From Streptomyces zaomyceticus (GTDB taxonomy: Bacteria > Actinomycetota > Actinomycetes > Streptomycetales > Streptomycetaceae): 64,000 bases of DNA. Position numbers and translations under genes: made by a program. Location of the stretch: assembly GCF_014656215.1 (NCBI RefSeq), contig NZ_BNBZ01000016.1:120758-184757 (forward strand), written 5' to 3'. Shown here piece after piece: positions 7,575-16,671 of the stretch. Below the pieces are notes generated by a model. The model did not search any database and was not told the origin of the DNA. It saw nothing but the letters and a program-made list of their open reading frames with translations. The stretch's first letter is position 1, and every line of letters starts with the position of its first letter.

Positions 7575-9287
7575 ATGGGCAACGGGACAGCGACCGCGAC
7601 CGTCGAATCGGCCGGGCAGCGCCATGGCAGGGTGCTGATCGACTGGCTCACCACGACCGACCACAAGAAGATCGGCCACCTCTATCTGGTGACCTCGTTC
7701 CTCTTCTTCCTGATCGCCGGGCTCCTGGCGATGCTGATGCGGGCCGAGCTGGCCCGCCCCGGACTCCAGCTGGTCTCGAACCAGGAGTTCAACGAGGCCT
7801 TCACCCTGCACGGCACGATCATGCTGCTGCTCTTCGCCACGCCCACCTTCGCGGGCTTCGCCAACGAGCTGGTGCCGCTGCAGATCGGCGCGCCCGACGT
7901 CGCCTTCCCGCGGCTGAACATGTTCTCGTACTGGCTGTTCCTCTTCGGCGGCCTGATGGTCGTCGGCGCGCTGCTCACCCCGACCGGCCCGGCCGCCTTC
8001 GGCTGGACCGCGTACGCCCCGCTCAACAGCCTGGAACGCTCCCCCGGCATCGGCGTCGACCTGTGGATCATGGGTCTCGCCCTCTCCGGCTTCGGCACCA
8101 TCCTGACCTCGGTGAACTTCCTCGCGACCATCATCGGGATGCGGGCGCCCGGCATGACCATGTTCCGGATGCCGATCTTCACCTGGAACGTGCTCTTCAC
8201 GGCGATCCTGGTGCTCGCCGCCTTCCCCGTGCTCGCGGCGGCGCTGCTCGTCCTGGAGTCGGACCGGCGCCTCGGCTCGGTGGTCTTCCAGCCCGAGAAC
8301 GGCGGGGCGCTGCTCTGGCAGCACCTCTTCTGGTTCTTCGGGCACCCCGAGGTCTACATCATCGCGCTGCCGTTCTTCGGGATCGTCAGCGAGATCATCC
8401 CCGTCTTCGCCCGCAAGCCGATCTTCGGCTACACGACGCTGATCGCCGCGACCATGGCGATCACCGGTCTTTCGGTGGTCGTCTGGGCCCACCACATGTT
8501 CGCCACGGGGGCGGTGCTGCTGCCGTTCTTCTCGCTGCTCTCCTTCCTCATCGCCGTGCCCACCGGGGTGAAGTTCTTCAACTGGACCGGGACGATGCTC
8601 CGGGGCTCGCTCTCCTTCGAGACCCCGATGCTCTGGTCCGTCGGCTTCCTGGTGTCCTTCCTCTTCGGCGGCCTCACCGGAGTGATCCTCGCGTCGCCGC
8701 CGATGGACTTCGCCGTCACCGACTCGTACTTCGTGGTCGCCCACTTCCACTACACCGTGTTCGGCACGGTCGTCTTCGCGACCTTCGCCGGCTTCTACTT
8801 CTGGTGGCCGAAGTTCACCGGCAGGATGCTCGACGAGCGGCTCGGGAAGGCCCACTTCTGGACCCTCTTCGTCGGCTTCCACCTGACCTTCCTGGTGCAG
8901 CACTGGCTGGGTGCCGAGGGCATGCCCCGGCGGTACGCCGACTACCTGGAGGCGGACGGCTTCACCGCCCTCAACACCGTGTCGACCATCGGCGCCTTCC
9001 TGCTCGGCGCGTCCACCCTGCCGTTCCTCTACAACGTGTGGCGGACCGCCCTGTACGCGCCCAGGGTCGACGTGGACGACCCGTGGGGCTTCGGGCGCTC
9101 ACTGGAGTGGGCGACCTCCTGCCCGCCGCCCCGGCACAACTTCGACTCCGTGCCCCGGATCCGCTCCGAGGCGCCGGCCTTCGACCTGCACCACCCGGAG
9201 TTCGCGAGCTACGAGCGGATGCGGATCACGAGCCCTCCGCCGGAGCGCCGGCCGAGCGGTCGAGAGCGCGGGACAACAGATCTCTGA
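7575..9287 (+). CDS. ctaD: Cytochrome c oxidase subunit I (orphan copy)
   Basis: A 570-residue haem-copper oxidase subunit I. It is the membrane core that reduces oxygen to water and pumps protons. Haem and copper ligands are present: TLHGTIM, GHPEVYI (His-Tyr pair and E of the D-channel end), WAHHMFATG and AHFHYTVFG. TDHKKIGHLY opens the first helix, and the TGVKFFNW segment is intact. The ATG at 7575 has GGAGG upstream; the longer frame to 7464 lacks one. No subunit II, III or bc1 gene is nearby, so this is probably a second copy in addition to the ctaCDEF-type cluster. Its 3' end overlaps the convergent regulator by 62 bp. Confidence 0.9.
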   Translation: MGNGTATATVESAGQRHGRVLIDWLTTTDHKKIGHLYLVTSFLFFLIAGLLAMLMRAELARPGLQLVSNQEFNEAFTLHGTIMLLLFATPTFAGFANELVPLQIGAPDVAFPRLNMFSYWLFLFGGLMVVGALLTPTGPAAFGWTAYAPLNSLERSPGIGVDLWIMGLALSGFGTILTSVNFLATIIGMRAPGMTMFRMPIFTWNVLFTAILVLAAFPVLAAALLVLESDRRLGSVVFQPENGGALLWQHLFWFFGHPEVYIIALPFFGIVSEIIPVFARKPIFGYTTLIAATMAITGLSVVVWAHHMFATGAVLLPFFSLLSFLIAVPTGVKFFNWTGTMLRGSLSFETPMLWSVGFLVSFLFGGLTGVILASPPMDFAVTDSYFVVAHFHYTVFGTVVFATFAGFYFWWPKFTGRMLDERLGKAHFWTLFVGFHLTFLVQHWLGAEGMPRRYADYLEADGFTALNTVSTIGAFLLGASTLPFLYNVWRTALYAPRVDVDDPWGFGRSLEWATSCPPPRHNFDSVPRIRSEAPAFDLHHPEFASYERMRITSPPPERRPSGRERGTTDL

Positions 9288-10212
9288 GCGCCCGCACCCG
9301 GCCGACCAGCTCCGGCGGGTCGAGCACCTCGAACTCGAAGCCGATCAGGGACACGTGGATCACCATCACGTCGAGGCTGTGGGCGCCGGTGCGCAGCAGG
9401 CAGCTGTTCTCCCCCTCCGCCGTCAGGACGCCGTCGGCGGCTCCGACGGCCGCGGCGGCCTCGGCGAGCGGGACATGCAGCCGGATCGTCGCCTCGGTGG
9501 CGTAGGCCGCGGTGGACACGCCCTTCGCCACATAGGCGGCCAGGTCCTCGGCGGGCGGCTGCCGCGGTGCGAAGCGGGGGCCGTGCGGCGGCGTCGGCAC
9601 GATCCGGTCGGCCCGGAAGGTGCGCCAGTCGGCCCGGTCCACGTCCCAGGCGACCAGGTACCAGCGGCGCTCGCTGCAGACCAGTCGGTGCGGTTCGACG
9701 GTCCTGCGGGTGGTCGATCCGCCGTGGTCGCGGTACTCGAAGCGCAGCCGCTCCGTGTCCCGGCAGGCGTTGGCGAGTTCGGTGAGCACGGCCGGGTCGA
9801 TCCGCTCGCGCGGGGTGCGCAGCATCGGCACGGTGAAGGCGTTCAGGGCGCTCACCCGGCGCCGCAGCCGCCCGGGGAGCACCTGCTCCAGCTTGGCCAG
9901 GGCGCGTACGGAGCTCTCGCCGATGCCCTCGACGCCCTGCCCCGCGGCGGCGCGCAGGCCGACCGCGACGGCCACGGCCTCCTCGTCGTCGAGGAGCAGC
10001 GGCGGCAGCTCGGCACCGGCGCCGAGCTGGTAGCCGCCGCCCGTCCCGGGGCTCGCGTTGACCGGGTATCCGAGCTCCCGCAGCCGGTCGACGTCCCGCC
10101 GGACGGTCCGGGAGGTGACCCCGAGCCGTTCGGCGAGGTCGGCACCGGACCACTCCCGGTGGGCCTGGAGCAACGAGAGCAGACGCAAGAGCCGTGCGGA
10201 GGTCTCCAACAT
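9226..10212 (-). CDS. WYL-domain transcriptional regulator (HTH_11 plus WYL)
   Basis: A 328-residue YafY/DeoR-like regulator. Residues 1-60 form a winged helix (RLLRLLSLLQ, then ADLAERLGVTSRTVRRDVD as recognition helix). The central part, about residues 140-215, is a WYL domain with HRLVCSERRWYLVAWDVDR. A WCX-like C-terminal part follows. WYL regulators sense ligands, sometimes nucleic acids, and are frequent in actinobacteria. The gene ends inside the 3' end of the oxidase gene, so the two mRNAs are antisense over 62 bases. The target is unknown. Confidence 0.87.
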   Translation of the reverse strand: MLETSARLLRLLSLLQAHREWSGADLAERLGVTSRTVRRDVDRLRELGYPVNASPGTGGGYQLGAGAELPPLLLDDEEAVAVAVGLRAAAGQGVEGIGESSVRALAKLEQVLPGRLRRRVSALNAFTVPMLRTPRERIDPAVLTELANACRDTERLRFEYRDHGGSTTRRTVEPHRLVCSERRWYLVAWDVDRADWRTFRADRIVPTPPHGPRFAPRQPPAEDLAAYVAKGVSTAAYATEATIRLHVPLAEAAAAVGAADGVLTAEGENSCLLRTGAHSLDVMVIHVSLIGFEFEVLDPPELVGRVRALRDLLSRALDRSAGAPAEGS

Positions 10213-10296
10213 GACCCCGAGTCTGCCAGCCCTCGCGGACGACTTCTGTCCTCGATTCCGTCCCCGGGAGAAGGAGGAGTGGCGTGCTCCGCCCCG

Positions 10297-11571
10297 TCAG
10301 CGGAAGCGGCGGACCAGCCGGCCGGCCTTCGCCTTCAGGGTGTAGACGGCATCGACGGCCCGGCCGACCCCCCGGTGCAGGGCCACCCGGCCCCGGGGGT
10401 GGGTGCGCCGGCCCGCGCCCCGCTCGACGAGCTCCGTCCAGAGCTCCTCGTGCCGGGCGGCGATCCGGGCCGGGTCGAAGCGCGCGGCGGCGTCGAGCGC
10501 GGCCCGGGCCGTCTTGGCGCGCAGCTCGTCGTCCTCGACCAGCCGACGGAGCGTCCGCGCGTACGCGGCCGTGTCGTCGACCGGCACCAGGAACCCGTCG
10601 ACCCCGTCCGCGATGATCTCGCGCGGGCCGTGCGGGCAGTCGGTGGAGACGACCGGGAGCCCGCAGCGCATCGCCTCGACGATGGTCATGCCGAAGGACT
10701 CGCGCTGCGAGGTCACGGCGGCGATCGAGCCCTTGGCCAGTTCCGGTTCCAGCGGGGTCACCGACCCCATGAGGAAGACCTGCTCGCCGAGGCCCCGTTC
10801 CTTGATCTGCCGGGTCAGCGGTGCCTTGACGTCCTGGACCGCGTCGCCGGTGCCGTAGATCCGCAGTTTCCAGTCGGGGTGGTCGGCGACCACCTCGGCG
10901 AAGGCGTCGATCAGCAGGTCGTACCGCTTGACCCGGGTCAGCCGGCCCGCCGCGACGACGGTCTTCGCCGCGGGGTCGGCGGGCGGCACCGAGGGCGCCG
11001 GAACGCTGTTGGGCACGGACTGGACGCGTACGCCGGGCAGCCCGAGCTTCCGGTAGGCACGGGCGTCCGCCTCGGTGACCGTCGTGACGGCGTCGAGGAG
11101 CGCGTACTCGTGGCCGATGTCCCGGCGCAGCCGGACGCTGTGGCCGTCCAGTATCAGGTGCTCCTGGCCGACGAGGACCGGACCGCGGCGGGCCTGCCGG
11201 GTGAGGTGCACATTGAGTCCGGGTCGGGTGCCGACGAGGACGTCGGCCTCCACGCCGCGCAGATGCTCCCCGATCCGGGTGTCGGTGAGCGCGCTGTACT
11301 GCTTCCAGCGTCCGTCGCCGCGTGGGAAGACCTCGGCGGGGCGGTGGAACTCGGGGTGGTCCCCGTCGTATCCGGGGCTGTCCTTGCGCAGGTCGACGAG
11401 GTGGCGCAGGGTCACCCCCGAGGGCAGGCCGAGGAGTGGGCGGTCGCGGTGGCGGAACACCGAGACGATCTCGACCTCGTGACGTTCCGCCAGTTCCTCG
11501 GCGAGGGTGAACGTCGTCCGGATCGTGCCGCCGTAGTGGTAGCCGTTGTGGAGCAGAAAGGAGATACGCAT
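10297..11571 (-). CDS. GT4-family glycosyltransferase
   Basis: A 424-residue GT-B glycosyltransferase. The N-terminal domain starts ISFLLHNGYHYGGTIRTTF, with the glycine loop that binds acceptor or donor. The C-terminal domain shows VVAAGRLTRVKRYDLLIDAF and the EX7E motif ESFGMTIVE with EAMRCGLPVVSTDCPHGPRE. It is likely a retaining enzyme using a nucleotide sugar at the cytoplasmic face. A basic tail (KAKAGRLVRRFR) may contact the membrane. Similar Streptomyces genes are linked with wall-polymer polymerisation, but nothing here proves the substrate. It is monocistronic. Confidence 0.83.
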   Translation of the reverse strand: MRISFLLHNGYHYGGTIRTTFTLAEELAERHEVEIVSVFRHRDRPLLGLPSGVTLRHLVDLRKDSPGYDGDHPEFHRPAEVFPRGDGRWKQYSALTDTRIGEHLRGVEADVLVGTRPGLNVHLTRQARRGPVLVGQEHLILDGHSVRLRRDIGHEYALLDAVTTVTEADARAYRKLGLPGVRVQSVPNSVPAPSVPPADPAAKTVVAAGRLTRVKRYDLLIDAFAEVVADHPDWKLRIYGTGDAVQDVKAPLTRQIKERGLGEQVFLMGSVTPLEPELAKGSIAAVTSQRESFGMTIVEAMRCGLPVVSTDCPHGPREIIADGVDGFLVPVDDTAAYARTLRRLVEDDELRAKTARAALDAAARFDPARIAARHEELWTELVERGAGRRTHPRGRVALHRGVGRAVDAVYTLKAKAGRLVRRFR

Positions 11572-11663
11572 CGCGCTGCCGGTTCCCCCCGGTCAGTTGA
11601 TCGGTCGCTCGACTGTACTGCCGGGGCCGGGCCGTCGCTCACGGGCGGTAGCCGTCGGGGGAA

Positions 11664-12956
11664 TCACGGACGGTAGCCGAGCTGGGGTACGGTCGCGCAG
11701 TTCTCCGTCATCTCTCCCTGACTCACCCAGCCGCGGCCGTCCTGCCAACGGGCCACGGAGAGGCAGGTGTTCCGGTTCGCGGGCGGTCGCGGCAGCTGCT
11801 CGAAGCGGACCGGGAGCAGCAGCCCGCGCGCGGTGTACGGCTCCGGACGGTTCATGAACCGCTCCACGCACGCGCGGGTGAGCCCGTCCCCGTCGAGGCA
11901 GGAGCGGGCCGCGTCGGTGAACCACATGGCCGCCGCCCACCCCTCCAGCTGCCACTGCGTCAGCGGCCGGTCGCCCATCGCCTTCCGGAACTCGCGGACC
12001 GCAGGATGGCCGGTGTCCTGGTGGTTGCGGGAGGAGCCGGTCACCCAGAGGGTGTCCCGGCAGCCGGGAGCGCGGGCGTGGTCGCGGGCGACGGACGAGG
12101 ACCAGTTCTGGACGTTGGTGACCTTGGCACCGACCCGTACGCCGAGGGCCTCCATCGCCTCGCACAGGCGCACGTTGCCATGGGTGTCCATGGCGTCGAA
12201 GAGGACGTCGACGTGCTGGGCCCGCAGATCGGCGGCGACCGCGCGGAAGTTGGGCAGGGCGAAGTCGACCTGCTCCTCGACGACCCGGTAGCCCTCGGCG
12301 CGCAGCCCCCGGACGACCAGCCGGGCGTACGCGGCGGACGCGGCCTGGTTGTAGGAGACGACGGCGGCGGTCCTGGCGCCCCGCTCCCGCGCGAACCAGC
12401 GGTAGACCTCGGTGCCGCCGTACAGGACCCCGTCCCAGCCGGGTTCCTTCCCGGTGCGCGGAGCGGAGCTGCCGTAGATCCCGTAGAGGTGGGGGTGGGT
12501 GTCGTACGCGGGGGTGAGGGGCTGGCCGCCGATGTCGGGGACGCCGGCGCGGGCGACGAGGGGGGCGCCCGCGTAGGTGAGGGCGGTGGTGGCGACGAGG
12601 GCGAAGACCCGGCGTTCGTCGATCAGCCGGTGCACGCACGCGTTGTTGCCGACGCCGCTGCCGCCGTCGTCGCAGGTCTCGACCTCGATCCGGCGTCCGT
12701 CGAGGCCGCCGCGCGCGTTGAGCGCGTCGAAGTAGGCGCGGGCCCCGTCGCGCGGACCGGTGAAGGCCTGCCCGCCGACCGGGCTGGTGACGCTGGTGAT
12801 GATCCCGACGCGGAGCGGCTCACCGCCGGAGGGGTTGGCGGTGGGCCGCGTCTCGAAGGCGCGCTCCGGGAGCCGGCTGCCGCAGCCCGTGAGGAGAAGG
12901 AGCAGCAGGGCCAGGAGCAGCGCCGCCCCTGCCTCAGCAGCCCGGAACGGTGACAC
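11664..12956 (-). CDS. Branched-chain amino-acid-type (HAAT) substrate-binding lipoprotein
   Basis: A 430-residue type I periplasmic-binding fold lipoprotein (Leu/Ile/Val-binding family). Signal segment AGAALLLALLLLLLTGCGS gives lipobox LTGC at about residue 24. The core begins RVGIITSVTSPVGG, then FDALNARGGLDGRRIEVETC, typical of LivJ-like proteins. Extra cysteines (CDDGG, NACVHR, CRDT, CLDG) suggest disulfides. GTG start at 12956; the upstream lipoprotein gene ends 23 bp inside it, so they are likely co-transcribed. It probably supplies ligand to the Liv-type transporter encoded divergently from 14011. The true ligand could be an amino acid, amide or another compound. Confidence 0.85.
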   Translation of the reverse strand: MSPFRAAEAGAALLLALLLLLLTGCGSRLPERAFETRPTANPSGGEPLRVGIITSVTSPVGGQAFTGPRDGARAYFDALNARGGLDGRRIEVETCDDGGSGVGNNACVHRLIDERRVFALVATTALTYAGAPLVARAGVPDIGGQPLTPAYDTHPHLYGIYGSSAPRTGKEPGWDGVLYGGTEVYRWFARERGARTAAVVSYNQAASAAYARLVVRGLRAEGYRVVEEQVDFALPNFRAVAADLRAQHVDVLFDAMDTHGNVRLCEAMEALGVRVGAKVTNVQNWSSSVARDHARAPGCRDTLWVTGSSRNHQDTGHPAVREFRKAMGDRPLTQWQLEGWAAAMWFTDAARSCLDGDGLTRACVERFMNRPEPYTARGLLLPVRFEQLPRPPANRNTCLSVARWQDGRGWVSQGEMTENCATVPQLGYRP

Positions 12957-13461
12957 CGCTCAGCTCGACCAGGCCGCACAGGGTCTTCACGGAGACCTTC
13001 CAGGTGCCGTCCTGGAGGACGGAGGTGCCCTGCGCGTCGGGCAGGGCCGGGGCTCCGCCGACCAGCAGGTCGTACGTGACGTTCGCACCGGCGTCGGAGG
13101 TGAACTCGACGCCGGTGACCTTCGCCGAGGTCGCCGCCGCGTTCTCGTCACCGCCGAAGGCGCCGAGGACCGCCTGCATCTGCTCCCCGTTCTCCAGGAG
13201 CTTCACCCTCTCGGCCGTGGGGGTCCCGGGGTTGAAGAAGGCCGTCCAGTTCCTGGTGATCTCCGCCTGGGCCGCGGCCGGGTCGTCGGGCTCGTCGGCC
13301 GCCGCGGGCGCGGTCGTCGTACCGGCCGGGGCCGATGTCTGGGTGTCGTCGTAGCGGCCCTCCCCGTTGTCGGAGCACGCGACGGCCGGTGTGAGCACGA
13401 GCACGGCGGCGGCCGCGAGGGCGGCGAGCCGGGGGCGTCGGCCGAGTCGAGCGAAAACCAT
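12934..13461 (-). CDS. MTB12-like (low-molecular-weight antigen) lipoprotein
   Basis: A 175-residue exported protein. The N-terminus has Arg residues, a hydrophobic run LAALAAAAVLVLTPAVACSD and a plausible lipidation cysteine. After a short low-complexity linker the C-terminal ~110 residues (ITRNWTAFFNPGTPTAERVK, later TYDLLVGGAP and DGTWKVS) resemble the NTF2-like domain of mycobacterial MTB12/CFP-2. The function of this family is unknown. I use ATG 13461 with GGTGAG upstream; GTG codons 3-4 codons earlier are possible. It overlaps the binding-protein gene downstream, suggesting an envelope-facing partner of that uptake system. Confidence 0.7.
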   Translation of the reverse strand: MVFARLGRRPRLAALAAAAVLVLTPAVACSDNGEGRYDDTQTSAPAGTTTAPAAADEPDDPAAAQAEITRNWTAFFNPGTPTAERVKLLENGEQMQAVLGAFGGDENAAATSAKVTGVEFTSDAGANVTYDLLVGGAPALPDAQGTSVLQDGTWKVSVKTLCGLVELSGVTVPGC

Positions 13462-13591
13462 CTGGCTCACCACCGGGTGTTCCTCCGGGCCGTGCGGCCC
13501 GATGCTTCCAGGGTGGGACGGATCGGCACATAGTGCAAGATCGATGCAGAGGATGGACAGAACGGCAGGAAAGATGACAAGGGAGGCCGCC

Positions 13592-14011
13592 GTGCCGACA
13601 TCCCGGATCCTGCTGTGGAGTGGTCTCACGGCGGCCGCCGGAGGCGCGGTGCTGTGCGTGCTCGGCTGGTACGGGATCTCCGGCGAGCGCTTCGCGGAAC
13701 GGCAGCTGCCCTATCTGGCCTCGTGCACGGTGCCGGGGGCGGCACTGGTCGTGGCGGGCACGGTGCTCTTCGTGGCGGCCTACGCGCTCCCCGTACGCCC
13801 TCCGGAGCCGCGGACGGACGTCCCCGTGGGGGCGCCCGGTACGGCGGAGGAGACTCCCCCGCCGTCCTCCGACGGCCCCCCGCTCCGGGTCCCGGGCGGG
13901 ACGCTCGCGCACCGGCCGGACTGCCCTCTGGTCGTGGGCAAGAGGGAGGCGGTGGAGGTGGGAGAGGCCGCGCTGGCCCCCTGCCCCGTCTGTGAGCCGT
14001 GGCCGCCCTGA
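13592..14011 (+). CDS. Small membrane protein preceding the Liv transporter
   Basis: A 139-residue unrecognised protein. It has two hydrophobic segments (ILLWSGLTAAAGGAVLCVL near residue 5, and GAALVVAGTVLFVAAYAL near 50), a Pro/Thr-rich linker and a C-terminal domain with HRPDCPLV, ending in CPVCEPW. The His-Arg-Pro-Asp-Cys-Pro and CPxC residues resemble a small metal-binding motif. GTG 13592 has GGGAGG five bases upstream; ATG 13574 is an alternative. Its stop overlaps the ATG of the fused permease (TGATG at 14009-14013). This tight coupling suggests it belongs to the transporter unit. Confidence 0.72.
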   Translation: MPTSRILLWSGLTAAAGGAVLCVLGWYGISGERFAERQLPYLASCTVPGAALVVAGTVLFVAAYALPVRPPEPRTDVPVGAPGTAEETPPPSSDGPPLRVPGGTLAHRPDCPLVVGKREAVEVGEAALAPCPVCEPWPP

Positions 14012-16671
14012 TGGCCTCCCTGACCTACGAACTGACGCTCGCCGGCCTCGCGGTCGGCAGCGCGGCCGCGCTCACCGGGATCGGCCTGGTCGTCACCTAC
14101 CGGGCGACCGGTGTGCTGAACCTGGCGCACGGCGCCGTCGCCATGATCTGCGCGTACGTGCTGCGCCAACTGGTGGTCGTCGAGGGGTGGCCGCTGCCGC
14201 TCGGGGCCCTCGTCACCCTCCTGGTGGTCGCCCCCGGCATCGGCGTCGTCCTGGACCGCGCGGTGTTCCGGCCCCTCGCGCACCGCGGGGCGAACCCCGC
14301 CCAGGCCCTCGTGGCCTCCATCGGCGTCTTCGTCCTGCTGGTGGGCACGGCGGTGCTCCTGTGGGGTCCCGGGGCACGGGACGACGTCCCGGTGCTCCTC
14401 GGCGACGACCCCTGGGCGCAACTCGGGGCGGTGGTGGCGCTCGCCTGTCTGGTGGGGGCGGTGACCCGGTGGACCCGGTTCGGCCGGGAGCTGCGGGCCG
14501 TGATCGACAACCGGCCGCTCGCGGTGCTCTCCGGGATCGACGCGGACCGCGTCGCGGCGGCCGGCTGGGCGTTCGGCTCGTTCACGGCCGGACTCACCGG
14601 GGTGCTGCTCGCCCCCTATGTACGGCTCGACCCGTACGGGATGCCCCTGCTGGTCCTCGAGGTCGTCGCGGTCGCCGTCATCGCCCGGATGCGGTCCCTG
14701 CCGGTCGCCGTGGTGGCCGCGCTCGCGATCGGGGTGGCCCAGGCCCAGCTGACCCGGCTGCACCCGGAGGGCTGGGCCGGTCCGCTTCTCCAGGCCGTCG
14801 GGGCGAACCTGTTCGTCGTCGCTCTCCTGGTCTCGGCGCTCGTCCTGCCGGGGATCGGCGGCAAGGGCCGGGACGCGCTGCCTCCGCCCATGCGGTCGGA
14901 GCCGCTGCCCGGGGGCGTGTGGCTCGTCGTGGGCGTCCTGTTCCTCCTGCCGCTGGGCTTCGCCGGACCGGACCTCCACACGGCGATCCAGGTCCCGGCC
15001 CTGTCGGTGATCCTGCTGTCCCTGGTCGTGGTGGCGGGGCGGGGCGGCCAGATCGCGCTGGGCCAGGCGGCGTACGCGGGCCTCGGCGCGCTGTTCACGG
15101 CGCTGCTCGCGGCGGGCGGGGTGCCGACCCTGCTTGCCCTCGGCCTCGCCGTGCCGCTCGTCGCCGCGGTGGGTCTGCTGACGGGATGGCCGGCGATCCG
15201 CCGGCACGGCCTGGCGCTGGCGCTGGTGACGCTGGCGACCGGCGTCGCGGTGAGCCGCTTCGTCCTCACCCAGCCGTACGCGACGGCCGGCGTGTCCCTC
15301 GGCCGCCCGGCGGGCTTCACCGACGACCGCTCCTTCTACGCCCTCGAACTGCTCGTTCTCGCCGGCTGCCTGGCTCTGGTCGCGGCCCTCCGCCGGGGCC
15401 GCACGGGCCGGGCGCTGGCCGCGCTGCGGGACCACGAGCCGGGCGCGGAGGCCGCGGGGGTCGCCGTCCCCGGTCTGAAGCTCCTCGCCTTCGTCCTGGG
15501 GGCCGCCCTGGCCGCCCTGGGCGGCGGGCTGCTCGGGATGGGGCTGCGGGCCTTCGACCCGGAGGCGTACGACCCGGTCCGCGGCCTGCTCTGGTTCGCG
15601 GCGGTCCTGGTCCTGGGCGCCGACAGCCTCCTCACTCCCCTGGTCGCGGCCGCGCTGCTGACCACCCTGGACGCGGGCTCCCACGCGGGCGCGGCAGCCG
15701 CCGCCCTGGGCCTCCTGGCCGCCCTGACGGCCCGCGTCCCCCCACTGACGGCCTTGCTCCCCCGGGCGAGGCCCGGAGACCGGGGGCGGCGGGGACGGGG
15801 CCGACCGCCCACGCCGGACCACGTGGTCCCACCGGCCGGGACGGCGTCCGTCCGCTCTCGGCCGGGCGCCGACGGCGCCGCGCCACCCGCGGGAGGACCG
15901 GCACCGCCCGTCCCCGGCCGCGCGGGCGGCGAGGGCGGGCGTCCCCGGCCGGCGGGAGGCCGGACGCGTCCCCGAGCCGCCGCCCCCGCCACCACACCCG
16001 CACCGCCCGGGGTGACCCCGGCGCCGCGCCTCCGCGCCCATGCCGTCACCCTCACCTACCCCGGAGGGGTCACCGCCCTCGACGGCGTCACGCTCGACCT
16101 CGCCCCCTCCCGCGTCACCGCCCTCGTCGGGCCCAACGGCGCCGGCAAGTCCACGCTCTTCGACTGCCTCGCCGGAACCCTCCGCCCCCGCCGGGGCAGC
16201 ATCACCCTCGACGGCACCGACATCACCGGCCGTTCCGCCCACGCCCGGACCCGGCTCGGCATCGCCAGGACCTTCCAGCGGCTCGCCGTCTTCCCCTCCC
16301 TCACCGTCGAGGAGAACGTCCGGCTCGGCGAGGAGCAGGGCCACGTCCGGCGGGACCCCGCCGCCGTGGAGCGGAGCCTGCGGCTGCTCGGCCTCGCCGG
16401 ACCCGTACGGCACGAGACGGCGGCGGACCTGCCGACCGGAACCCTGCGCCGGGTCGAGCTGGCCCGCGCGCTGGCCGGGCAGCCGCACACCCTGCTCCTG
16501 GACGAGCCCGCCGCCGGTCTCGACGCCGCCGAGACGGCCGCGCTCGCGCGGATCCTCGCCGCGCTGGCCGCCGACGGGCTAACCGTCCTCGTCGTGGAGC
16601 ACGACCCGGACCTCGTCGCCGGGATCGCCCACACGGTGCACACCATGGAGGGCGGCCGGATCGTGTCATGA
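14011..16671 (+). CDS. Fused LivH-LivM-LivG branched-chain-type ABC transporter protein
   Basis: An 886-residue fusion of three usually separate subunits. Residues about 1-290 are a LivH-like permease (GLVVTYRATGVLNLAHGAVA, VLLAPYVRLDPYG). Residues 300-590 are LivM-like (GQIALGQAAYAGLGALF, GWPAIRRHGLALALVTLATG). Residues 590-670 are a Pro/Arg/Gly linker. Residues 670-886 are a LivG-like ATPase with Walker A GPNGAGKST, Walker B TLLLDEPAAGLDA and H-loop VVEHD; its signature is the divergent PTGTLRR. Imported solute is probably an amino acid or amide captured by the lipoprotein encoded on the other strand. ATG 14011 overlaps the previous stop; the stop overlaps the livF start. Confidence 0.9.
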   Translation: MASLTYELTLAGLAVGSAAALTGIGLVVTYRATGVLNLAHGAVAMICAYVLRQLVVVEGWPLPLGALVTLLVVAPGIGVVLDRAVFRPLAHRGANPAQALVASIGVFVLLVGTAVLLWGPGARDDVPVLLGDDPWAQLGAVVALACLVGAVTRWTRFGRELRAVIDNRPLAVLSGIDADRVAAAGWAFGSFTAGLTGVLLAPYVRLDPYGMPLLVLEVVAVAVIARMRSLPVAVVAALAIGVAQAQLTRLHPEGWAGPLLQAVGANLFVVALLVSALVLPGIGGKGRDALPPPMRSEPLPGGVWLVVGVLFLLPLGFAGPDLHTAIQVPALSVILLSLVVVAGRGGQIALGQAAYAGLGALFTALLAAGGVPTLLALGLAVPLVAAVGLLTGWPAIRRHGLALALVTLATGVAVSRFVLTQPYATAGVSLGRPAGFTDDRSFYALELLVLAGCLALVAALRRGRTGRALAALRDHEPGAEAAGVAVPGLKLLAFVLGAALAALGGGLLGMGLRAFDPEAYDPVRGLLWFAAVLVLGADSLLTPLVAAALLTTLDAGSHAGAAAAALGLLAALTARVPPLTALLPRARPGDRGRRGRGRPPTPDHVVPPAGTASVRSRPGADGAAPPAGGPAPPVPGRAGGEGGRPRPAGGRTRPRAAAPATTPAPPGVTPAPRLRAHAVTLTYPGGVTALDGVTLDLAPSRVTALVGPNGAGKSTLFDCLAGTLRPRRGSITLDGTDITGRSAHARTRLGIARTFQRLAVFPSLTVEENVRLGEEQGHVRRDPAAVERSLRLLGLAGPVRHETAADLPTGTLRRVELARALAGQPHTLLLDEPAAGLDAAETAALARILAALAADGLTVLVVEHDPDLVAGIAHTVHTMEGGRIVS

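Noticed and set aside
7503..8903. 466-codon minus-strand frame across the oxidase gene
   Set aside because: The oxidase frame has all catalytic residues; the reverse frame is Glu/Arg/Gly-biased shadow sequence.
13780..16488. Very long antisense frame over the Liv fusion
   Set aside because: Composition is unstructured Gln/Arg/Gly-rich; the plus frame has clear transporter motifs.
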